Shown here piece after piece: positions 1 to 10,700 of a DNA stretch of 64,000 nt. The notes beneath the pieces were generated by a model. It saw only the letters and a list, made by a program, of their open reading frames with translations, did not search any database and was not told the DNA's origin. This DNA is from Thamnaconus septentrionalis (Eukaryota; Chordata; Actinopteri; Tetraodontiformes; Monacanthidae). The position numbers and the translations under genes were made by a program. The number at the start of each line of letters is the position of its first letter. The first letter of the stretch is position 1. The DNA is taken from contig CM020507.1 in the NCBI GenBank assembly GCA_009823395.1, positions 12,514,001-12,578,000 on the forward strand. The letters are read 5' to 3'.

Positions 1-1007
1 CAAGGCTGCAAATGCGTTCACCTCACTTTGAAAGAAAGAAAAACACACACACGCACACAGTGAAGGTTCCTTCCTACCAACGAGCAGCAGGAACCTTCGT
101 CGTAGCCGAAACCTCCGTCCTGCTTCGCTGACCCTCGTTGCCCGTCAGCAAGATTTATGCATATGGAACTCATGCAGGGACGAAGCATTTATTTTCCTAT
201 GACGAGCACATGCACTGAGTTCCGACGGTGGCCCCGCCCCCGAGCCGAGGGCCCACCCACTGCAAGGACAACGTATCACCTGACCTGTTTGCACTGCTCC
301 TTTCACCACTGACCCTCCCCTCCCCCCAACGGTTAACAAAAGGGAAACGTCTCCACTCTTCCTACTTTCCTGTCTTCATGTGTAGCTGCAGCACCAAAAC
401 TCCCGGAGCGTCGACTGTAAGATTATGAGACAGGGCTTCATCTTCACGACGTTCGTCCCCCTGGCCGCGGCCCCTTCGGTTCCTGCACTCCGCCCTTCAC
501 TAACCCAAACTCCGGGTGGGCCTCGCCCACCTCCTTGATGCTGACCTCTCCACACAAACTGCATGACCTCATCTGTAAATACTGTGTTAATAGCTGTGGC
601 AAAATGAAAAGGCCCAGTCCTTCTGGGTGGGTTTCTTTCCTTTCCTTTCCTCCCTCTGCGTGTCCTGTCTGTTGTAAAGCGGTGTAGACGTAGGCTTGGC
701 TGTCCTGACCATCCTAGACTAGCGCATGTGCTCCGTGCTTTTTAAATAGACAAAAGGCAAAGAGAAAACGTCGACGTGCTTGTTTCTTCCATCGGCTTCC
801 CGGCAAACTCTTGTTGTTGTGCGGTGTGCCTGAGGATTCCATTCATCGACTTGCGCTAATTGTTGTTGCTTATCAAAGTCCATATTGGATTTCTGCTTGA
901 CTATTTAGACAAAGCAGAAATTTCAGAACTGCTTGAAGATGATTTTATGTTTTTTGAAAAAAGGACAATGTTTAAAATCAAGCTTTGCTATATATATAAA
1001 CCAATTA

Positions 1008-1400
1008 AAGGTCCCGTATTATGCAAAAATCCTTTTGCATCCAAAATCCAAATCCTTTTACAAAGAAGACCCCATAAGCTATGAAAGTGCGTCTTTTTCT
1101 TCTTTCGATTGCTACATTTGTAGAAATCTGAGCTAAGATGCACACAATGAATCAGCCCTTTTGTGATGTCACAAAAGGCACTGACTCCTCTCCCAGGTGA
1201 ATGCACCTGGCCAGGTTATTTCCTCCTTCTAGGACCACTTTGATTTTGCCCCTTGCCAACACATTTCTGAAGGTCCAGCACATTTCTGCAGGGCAGATGT
1301 TACAAACACGGGGCTAAACACTGTTTTGTTTTGAGTTCTGCGAACAGTCATGGAGTCCAGGATGAATAATGATCTGTAAAGGAGTATAATATGGGACCTT
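1008..1400. mobile_element. MITE with TA target duplication
   Basis: Terminal inverted repeats AAGGTCCCGTATTATGC (left) and the complement of AAGGTCCCATATTATAC (right) match at 15 of 17 positions. A TA dinucleotide flanks both ends (1006-1007 and 1401-1402), as for Tc1/mariner-type insertions. There is no transposase frame. An internal palindrome (TTTTGTGATGTCACAAAA) has look-alikes at 41190 and 58470, suggesting a dispersed family. Confidence 0.7.
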
Positions 1401-2353
1401 TAAGCCACTAAATGCGCAAAACTAACAGCTTCATTAACCTCATTGCCACCAGAGCATGCTGTTCACGCTGTTCATCCTGAACCATTATTCGTGTAGTATT
1501 TACAACATTTTAGAAAAATGCAGTGAATGAAAAGTGAATGAAAAGTCACCTCCACCCATTTTTAATCATGAAAGGCCTTTATTTTCTGTGGTAAAACAGA
1601 TCCCATACTACACTGTAGCACCGTATGATTTGTAGCTTCTTTTCAGTTTGGCAGCCTTTTTGAGTTCAAGAGGAGTTTTTTCACGCCTTAGACAGTCGGC
1701 TCTGGGTTAGAGCTCCGAGTTTCTGCAAGGACCGAGACTACAGCACTTGCACTTGCGTAAAACTGTGATTTACAGTGTCATCAAGTCACACTCTAGTTGA
1801 TGTCGCCTCGATTTCACAAGTTCCTGACATGAGTCAAGTATTTACAAACCTTAAATTGAATTATTTGCCTTTGCATATCAGAATAGAAGCAACTTTACAG
1901 ACAAGAAACACCAAACTATATAGCTAATCAACTGACACTGTTTTTAAATAATTGATTTAAGATTTCAAATATTTGAACTCAGGTCTACTTTATGCAAAAC
2001 TATTAGATGGATGGAGACATAAATGAGAAAATAACATGATGTTTTTTGGGGCATGTAGTGTAGCAGATTTTCTTGCACGGTTATTTTGTTGTTTGATTGT
2101 CGGTCGGAATAAGTTGTTCCAGTTTTCGGTCAGAGTTTTATTTATTTATTTTGATTCAGTTTGTCTCTTTTACTAAGAAACTCTGGGACGTTTAATTTCA
2201 GAACAATTAGAAAAAAAAAAGAAAAAAAACTTCCCCAGAAATGACACCCCCTCCCCCGACAACCAAGCCTTATGAACTTTGTGAAGTGAAAATTTTGAAT
2301 GTTTGTATGTTCTAAAAGAAAACATGGATTGTTTTATATGTTAATACTGCCAC

Positions 2354-2359
2354 AATAAA
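2354..2359 (+). terminator. Putative polyadenylation signal AATAAA
   Basis: Canonical hexamer in an AT-rich context with a downstream GT-rich element at 2399-2410. It would end a transcript that begins left of the window. No coding exon of that transcript is visible, so the assignment is inferential. Confidence 0.4.
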
Positions 2360-2420
2360 AGCTCCCTAATGAATATATATATTGAAATATGCTGCCTAAT
2401 GTGTGTGTTATTTCACATGT

Positions 2421-3411
2421 TATGGTAATTTAACCATTAGGCTGTATGCATAGAATGAATTCGCTTTTCCCCCTAATTTTTGTTTAATTTCAGCATTTTT
2501 AATAATTTTTACAACAATTTTACGATTGTGTCCCGGAATTTAAAGATTATTTTTCCATTTTCCATTTAAAGTGTTTTTAAAGTCTCTTTTGTTGGAGGGT
2601 GTTAACTTTGATTCCGCATAATATCATTTTATTCACATACAGTGTATTTATTGCCACAGTCAAAATCATGAATTTCTGCTCAAATTCGAGCTTTAAATTG
2701 TAGGCAACGTCCATAACCTTTAATGTGTTTGTCTCCCTCCTGTGGCGATAATGAGAATGATATTTCCTAGTGGCGTTACCATGGTGTTATGGTAATATTT
2801 AGGAGCGCAAACACCAGTTATTTTTATAACTCTGTGTGCATATAATCCACCTTTTGTTTGTCTGTAGACAGTTACCTGAATCCGGTTGCAAACTCAGCAA
2901 AGATGCCTCTGCTCAAAAGATGTTACCTGAAATGTTCTTCACCTTAGAATGTCTTCCTGGAACATCACAAGAAGCAAAATGTGGTTTGTATACCTGAACC
3001 TGAAAAACCAATTCCATTGTCAATCTCCTGTATGAGAACAAATCATTAAAAAAAATATTTGAAGCTAAGATGTTCAACTTGAACAAAGTTCTCATTCAAC
3101 CCACACTGCAGAGATGCACTGATACTTTTACAGCCTGGAATAATGAACAAGTCAGTTTGGTTTTACTGCAGAGTGTGACAGACTGTAAATACAAAGTCAT
3201 AATTCACCTTTTTGTTTATGATTCCATCAGTTTGCTGCAACAATATCACTGAAACCAGGCCTTGAAGCCCGTGGCAAAATAACATTTGACAAGAATTATC
3301 ATTCGACATAAGTTAATGTGTTAATGTGTTAATGTGTGACAGCAACAAGGAAGCCTATTGGCAATTTGTCATCACTCAGGTGGAGCTTGCAACAGGTGCT
3401 CATTGCGTCAC

Positions 3412-3499
<88 letters not shown>

Positions 3500-3965
3500 G
3501 AAATCTGAATCTGTGCTGCAGTGTTGTATGTGCTAAAAGAGTCCGTTGATAAAATATATGTAAATATATAACTATATAACACATATTTCTACACAGTTGC
3601 TTCAGGTTAATGTTCTACTGAGTTGCTGGGTTGGATAACAATTCATACCAAATATTTAATTCACACAAAACAAGAAGGAGAAACCAGGTAACATGACTTC
3701 TGCTCGACAAGTGCAGGTGAGAATGTCAGTTCTAAAATACGGCATTGCATAAAGTTACAGTAAATAAAAAAAATCTACTGAAGCAGAAAAAGCCGAGCCT
3801 CGTGCCTCATGATAGTATTACAATGTTTTTAATGCTGCGTATCTGTGTGTGTTGGAGCGTCACACAGCACATGGCGTGTTCTCATAATGTAAGCCTTCAG
3901 CGCCACTCCCTCAACAAACAGAGAGATAACCCTGACCCGACTTCAACATCATATGATCTCTCACT

Positions 3966-3996
<31 letters not shown>

Positions 3997-5686
3997 AACT
4001 ATGTAGGTGAATAATTTGTATAAGACGAGAACCAGACTGATCTGTATGACACCTTTTAGAAACAACAAGTGATCAAAGAGCTTCACAAAACCTTGATCAC
4101 ACCAGACATGCCGGCATCAGTTAGAGGATGTGAGTGTAAACAATCAGGCTTTGATGTATTCAGGAAATGACTACTAATATCATCAGTCACGTGTGTGTAC
4201 AGCAATGCAAACTGCCAGCTCTCTGTTGACTGACTTGCTGTTGTTTGATTTCAAACCCACAAGATGTGTGTGTGGATGACTGAGGCTGCCAGGTGATGGT
4301 GGTTGTGTGATGGTGGAACAGGACAAAATACGTTTAGTGAGTTGCTCTGCAGACAAGATCAACTGTTCGTATGGAACTCTGAGGGAACACGAATACACCA
4401 GCAGCATCAATCAATCTATGTTTCTTTGCGTTTTAAATTGTAAAACCAAAAGTGAACGCAAGGCTTACAAACTCACCCCAGCTGCAATTTTGCCACAAAA
4501 TAGTTATTTTAGATGTTTGTATCGCAACATTGTATCCGTTGAATATACTGTATTGTTGTCGAGAACATTGTCACTCATCTGGTGACAAGTCATTGACCAC
4601 TTTTAGAGGGTCGCCAGTGCCTGAGCATAAAAAACACCTCCACAGTAGGTGGCGATAAAGCCATGTTCACCCATAAATTTACAACATAGAAGAAGACCAA
4701 AGTCATTCATTGAGCATGGCCACACCATGTGAGGTCTGTTTGACATGAAAACGCCAATTGAGTTAGAAAAGTCTGCAACTAAAATGATCAATTAATCAGT
4801 TCAACAGTGCAGTGTTTGTTATGTATCCAAAGAGTGGGCCCTTAGCAAGAGCTACATATTTTTGAGTCTGATTCTCCTTAGTTGGACTTAATTTCATGCC
4901 CATGCATGAAGGTACAGCTGACTTGATTTGTGAAGATGGTGGTTCCAAAAGCAACACCGGATGAGAACCACTGGTCTGCAGCCTCACAGTTGAGTCCATG
5001 GGAGGCTCCCAGGTCAGTCACCTTCTGTTCCCACAATGTGGCTTTGTTTTTGCCTACCCCTAACCATCAGTGGAAGCAGGAAGTGAAAAACAAGCATTTG
5101 TGTCGCAGGAGGCTGCAAACAGATGGATACATGGATTTGGAGGTCTGTATGGTTTTGTGACAGTTTTACAAAACTGTTCTACTGCAGTATGGCATGAAAA
5201 AAGTCTTGAAATTGATAAATAAATAAATAAATATATATATATATATTGGACCTGAATAAACATAGGTAGCAATTTGAGCTAAAGAAGAGAGAGCACTGGG
5301 CCTGACTAAATTAGATGTGATGAAGTTCAGGTGTAGAATTCACAAGCTTCAGTTAATGTCTAACACTGACAACAAGGCATTGGATGCAATGATGATGTCT
5401 TTTAAAGTGATTATTGAAAATACCAAAGTTTGCTGCTCAGCTGTCGATACTTTGCATAAACAAGGTCTTTTGATGGAGCAGCACAAAGATTTGCTCTTAT
5501 TCCAGTTTGGACGTCCTGCTGATGCAGGAAACACTTATTTTCCTATTCTTCTCAGCCTGAAGGGAGATTTCCACTTTGATACCAGTCATGGTCCATAAAG
5601 CATTTGCAACACCATCCTTGAGAGTCGAGCAGGGGGATTTTTTTTTTTTCGTTAGGAGTGCGGGCAACATGCTCAAAAAGGAAGGC
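2421..5686. other. Intergenic DNA upstream of rasef
   Basis: No gene supported. It holds a long (TG)n at 3413-3496, a short (CA)n near 3966-3992, an AT-rich ATAA/AT microsatellite at 5216-5246, and a fish-repeat-like stretch near 4630-4700 that is too decayed to classify. It ends at the TATA box of the first rasef exon. Confidence 0.6.
3413..3496 (+). repeat. (TG)n microsatellite, about 42 units
   Basis: Nearly pure TG dinucleotide tract. It produces spurious CVCVCV/HTHTHT open frames on both strands. Confidence 0.97.
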
Positions 5687-5693
5687 TATAAAA
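5687..5693 (+). promoter_or_regulatory. rasef: Putative TATA box of rasef exon 1a
   Basis: TATAAAA stands about 180 bases upstream of the exon 1a ATG at 5870. Transcription would start near 5718 and give a 5' UTR of about 150 bases. Exon 1b lacks an obvious TATA box and lies in more CpG-containing sequence, so the two first exons may have different promoter classes. No transcript evidence is available. Confidence 0.4.
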
Positions 5694-5869
5694 GCTAAGG
5701 TAAGACTGATCCCAGAGCTGAGTGGGATTTTTCCAGACATGAAGCAACATCTCTCAGGAGCTCCTACCTAACAGCCACCAGCAGAGCCCTCACAGGGTAG
5801 AATAGGATGAGAATTTACATGTAAAACCCATTCGCAATCAGGAAAAGAATACAAAATAAAACCAGAATC

Positions 5870-6183
5870 ATGGCATTAAAAAAGGGCATGAGCGCAGAGG
5901 AGAAGAGGCGCCTGAGTGCACTCTTCCATGCCTACGATGCGGATAACTCGGGAGTGATCGAGAAAAATGAGTTCTTCACCATCTGCCAGGAGCTCCACGT
6001 CGCTCCGCAGGAAGCCGAGGGGATATTTAAGCGCCTGGATGTGGACAATGACGGCACCGTCACCTTGGAGGAGTTCATCAGCGGCTTCGCGGGACAAGAG
6101 CTGGACAACGGTGCCGGAAGTGATTCCGAAGAAGAGAAAAGTGAAGACGGGTTTGCGGACGGCGTCGAGGTGATCACAACCAG
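5870..6183 (+). CDS. rasef: rasef exon 1a: EF-hand pair, alternative first exon
   Basis: Starts at ATG 5870, downstream of a TATA box, and encodes 104 residues plus two bases, ending CCAG|GTGAG in phase 2. Two perfect EF-hand loops are present (residues 23-34 and 57-68, each starting D-x-D and ending E). The core is 73% identical over 71 positions to exon 1b. The remainder is an acidic serine/glutamate stretch; it lacks the exon 1b ending (residues WENF to KFIP) that matches human RASEF. It can splice directly to the exon at 12063 (718-residue protein) or to the exon 1b acceptor at 7950. The open frame, intact loops and good donor argue against a pseudoexon. Confidence 0.8.
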
Positions 6184-7623
6184 GTGAGAACAAGGAGGCC
6201 GCTGGTACTTGCCACTTTAGACAAAAGATTTTATTAGTGTAGCTAAAACCCTTTAAAAACAAAAAGGGTTTAACTTAATTTAATAACTTTGGGTGTGACA
6301 AAGTATCAATACTTTCTGTGTAAAAAAAAAATAAATACTGAAGATGCCTGTGGCATAACATGACTAAAAGAGCTGCAGCTTTGTACCGGTCAAGACATTT
6401 AGAGGTTGGGCCCGCCCCACACTGTCACGAGTCAAGCTCAGCCGTCATCGAGAGAATGTGACATGTTTGCCTTTAATGAACCTTAAATTGTTATTCATTT
6501 TCAGTAGCCTTTGGTTAAAAAAAAAGAAAAAAAAGTGCCGTACAAGGCAAGGGTACTTGAAAATAAAAGTAACAAAATAATAGTACCCTCACGTATCTCC
6601 AGGCTTTTGCGAAAGTACAAACATATGCTTAAGCAAGAGGTAAGGTTGCCACACATAACCAATCAGAACCTTGAAGAAAAGTCGAAATGTTAGATTAATG
6701 GAAAACGCTTCAAGTGTTGCAGGACAGTAGACGAATTTGTCCAAACACATCTAAGAAGCCCTCCTAGAAAGGTGAAAACTAGTACTATTGATAAAATAGT
6801 TAGTATAACTATTGGTTATTATACCTACATGCTCACCACTTTGGATTCTGTCTGCCATTTGATTTATGTTGTTTCAGGTCACACAAAAAAATGCTGTGCA
6901 CAAAACCTGATGTAGTGTTCAGGTTGGGCCAAAAACAATGTTTTTTTCTTTGCACATGCTAGGTGGAACATGGTATTTTGTTGAAAAACGTTCCTCTGAA
7001 TTGTGTTTTTTTCCCCCAAAAGCTCAAAAGAAGAAGAAACTTGATTTTATATAGAATAAACAGCATATAAGCTATTGAAAAATACCTGTATGTGTGCAAT
7101 ATAACAGATAAAGCTCTTACTAGTCAATTAAGATTAAAACAAATGATTTACATGTAATGTAAACATACTGCGAAATAGTGATAAAGTGGAAGGTGGACAT
7201 TTAATATTTATTTCTAAGTATGTTACCCCAAAACCCAGTGCGTAATAGCATCCGAAGTAAGCTACATAAAACTCCCTATATACGGGGTAGAAGGTCGGGA
7301 ACGAGTGGTGATTTCGTCTCCCCCTTTTCCTCCCCTTCCACCTTTCAACCCGCCATTCCTCACCGCTTTCCCCACAGCGCCCCCCTGTGGTCGACATGAT
7401 GAACCAGCGCTGGAAACCTTCATTAACCAAGACTACGTTAACCTCAACTAATAACAAACTTTTCAACATAAAATATAACCTCACCCTTACACTATCTTGG
7501 TGAGAAGGTCCAGCCGTTTGTGTAGCCACGATGACCTCAACCGTGCCTTGACCTGAGCTCCAGCTTCCACCGGAGACTCGCCGCGACAAAACTTCTTGTT
7601 TACCCGTCAATGTGTCCTCACGG

Positions 7624-7708
<85 letters not shown>

Positions 7709-10700
7709 ACTGATGGCGCGTCACCCAAGTCGGACACCTTCGGTGCGGCAGCTGTTAACGAGGAAGAAGCGGTAACAAAACAAACAGTCGTGGAGGTTTT
7801 GGGGCATTTTTTTTTTACAATCCTATGTTTGTCTTGCAACTCTCGACATGTCGTGCCTTTCCGGGAGATCAACGCGCTTTTATTTGTGTGTCTGAAAAAC
7901 AAACAAACAAAAAAAAACCACTGACACCGCCGCCCTTTGCGTGTGTGTAGCAGCCGCCCTCAGCCCTCCATCAAGGGGATGAGCGCAGAGGAGCAGGAGC
8001 GGCTCCGGTCCCTCTTTCACGCCTACGACGTGGACAACTCGGGACAGATCGAGCGGAACGAATTCCTCACCATCTGCGCGGAGCTGCAGGTGTCGGCGAC
8101 CGAGGCGGAGCGGATATTTAACCGGCTGGACGTGGACCAGGACGGCACCGTCACCCTGCTGGAGTTCATCAGCGGCTTCCACGACCGCTACGGGGAGGTG
8201 ATGGAGTCGGACGGAGGGGACGTGTCGGCCGCCTGGGAGAACTTCGAGACCAAGATGGGCGAGCAGGCCAAGTTCATCCCCAGGTGAGGCTCCCCGCTCA
8301 GATATGGGTGGAGGTCTTTGGATTTGTGGTCTGGGAGCTTTTGGAAGGAGAGAGTATCAAGATAAAACTCAACAGAGTTGGAATAGAGATGTTTTATAGG
8401 ATTGAACACACTTACAGAAAACATATGTTTTCAAGAGCAGGTGATCAGGACTCAACGGAGAATCGTTTTTTGGTTTAACAGGTTATTTAAAATATCAAGC
8501 TGGATTCTGACTGAACGTGTTTAAGGTGCTCTGACATTTCAGACACCATCAGTATGTTGACAAATGTAAAATCGAGTGGCAGCTCCAGCACTCAGATATT
8601 CTTAAGTTTTAATATATGACTTCGTTCGATTCGATTCAGTTGAGGCCTTTCATTCTTTAAGTATTGTTTCATATTTTTTTAAATTGTTTTTCTCATCTTT
8701 TTTTTAAATGAGAGTAATAGAAAGACCTGTGTACTTCAGAATTTCACACATCAATGTTTGTCTGTTATCCCAGCGCATTATTATTTATTATCATTAATAT
8801 TCAAGTTATTATTATTGAATCACACGTGCATTGTACTCAGAATGATGCAACATCTACATTTTCACGGGAATTTCATGATTCTGTCACAAGTTTCATCGTT
8901 CTGTCAACTCTCTTATCACTGACTGCTTAATGATGAACATCTAACCTGCTGCTGGAGACTTTAGTTCCTTATCAGTGGGTTGACATATAAAGATATGGCA
9001 GGTGATGGGTAGGGTTAAGGCTTGCTGGTGAACTTGCTTGTGACTGGAATGTGGAAGCCAAAGAATGATAAAATATTGATGAATTGCACTTATTTTCTAT
9101 CGTCTGAAAGATTCAGCAATGTTCCCGGATCTGCCTTGATTGCAACGAGGACTAATTCGCTGAATGATGAGGCTGTATTTCACTGGCATCTATGGGGTCA
9201 ATAGAGACAAAGACTTTGTTGTTATGGTTCAGTGTTTCAAAACTGTTGCAGGAATGATTTTGCAAGAATGACTTTTTCCCTTTATATTAAAGAAAGTGCT
9301 GCTGTTCCCACTGTCCTCAAACTTCATGAGGACAGTGCTGGACATAGTGAGAAGTAGTGCTGCCAGCCAACTTACCAAGACCTTGATAGAGTAAACAGAA
9401 TGTTTTCCTTACTTTTTAACCATTTTCATACAGTAGTTAGCGCAGCTTTAAGATTTCACTCTGGACTTTAGCTTATCACGATTTAACCAAATTTGCAGAG
9501 ACTAGAAACAGAAAGTGCGTGTTTGTTTGTGCTGACATCAAGTAATGGCAATAAGGGCAGGATGAGGCAGTTTTTCAGATGTTTGAGCACCACCGAAGAA
9601 GAAAAGGTTCTTGGTCAGGGTAAAGTGGTCTTTAGACCCGTGCAGTCTGGTTGCAGTTTTCTGAGTGACACCTGATGGTGTTTGGTCTTGGTTCTCTCTG
9701 CGAGAGATTCATTTCTCAGTGAGTCTATGTTGAAAGTAAAAGCTCCATTCTCTGTTTGGGTTCTGCAATGTCCAGCTCATTCTTTTAGCCATAAGTTTAC
9801 CCTGTTTACAACGTACCTGGTTTTTGACTAAGTCCAAGTGTGGATTGTAGCGTTTTCCTGATTGCTCAAAATCAGTTTGACATTATCTAATTTACTGTTT
9901 TCCAAAACTTTATGTCTTGTTAAAATGATTGATTGGCAGAGCCAGACTGACTCACTTTTCAGATGGAGAAAACTGCCACTGTGCACAACTAGATTGGGGT
10001 ACAACCAGTTAGAGGATGTAAATAACACATAGAAAACCAGCAATGTGTTGGAAAACTACGTGTTACGCCAAAAAGATAAAATAACCAATGACATGGTGGT
10101 GCAGTGGTTGACGCTTTCACTTCACACAGAGAAGTGAAAGCCTGTTTTCCTGGCATGGGGCCTTTCTGTGTGGTGTTTGTGGGTTCTCTCCGAGTACTCA
10201 GGATCCAGCGCATATTCCCAAGACAATCCCATCACTAACTGGTCGGTCTGAGTTGTTCAAGTGAGTGCAGGTGGTTGTTATGCTTGCTGAGCAACTCCAA
10301 CACGTAATGGCGTACCTTGAGAACAGTAACTTTGTCTTCACCGAAGACGGTCGAGAAGCAGCATCAGTGGAGGTTTTACCCTGCCATCCATCCACATGTT
10401 TCTGTGGTAAACCCTGGGAAGAGCGCCGTCACCCAACGTTATCCAACTCTCCCCCTTCCATCTTAGCCGTCACTCTGTGCGCTCTGACATCATTTGCATG
10501 AGATCGTCAATTCCTCTATATTTTGTGTTTGTTTGGGAATATGAAGCCTCGGGGCCGAGCATGAGATTCATCCTCGTGTTACTGTTCCGTCGCGCTGCAA
10601 CATCGATAGTCACAGCGGTGCCATCTACTGAGTATTCTCTTTTCCCTCAGTCACTGTTACAGCAGTCAGCTGACAGTCTGGATGATAGAGGTTCACTTTA

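Larger units (their letters stand above)
1..2420 (+). other. Probable 3' end of an upstream + strand transcript
   Basis: No coding exon can be supported here; open frames are short and unlike known proteins. A consensus AATAAA at 2354-2359 is followed about 40 bases later by a GT-rich stretch (2399-2410), the usual layout of a vertebrate polyadenylation site, so a 3' UTR running in from the left is plausible. By synteny with human chromosome 9 the neighbour could be FRMD3, but nothing in the sequence identifies it. A MITE occupies 1008-1400. Confidence 0.35.

Noticed and set aside
5870..6183. Exon 1a as a decayed pseudoexon
   Set aside because: Open frame, intact EF loops, conservative substitutions, a good donor in the right phase and an upstream TATA box all argue for function.
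7134..7724. 196-residue minus-strand open frame upstream of rasef exon 1b
   Set aside because: A third of it is the translated CA microsatellite (CVCVCV). The rest has no recognisable domain and lies inside a rasef intron.
10094..10165. tRNA gene
   Set aside because: Only an A-box-like head followed by SINE body; no cloverleaf with B box could be drawn.
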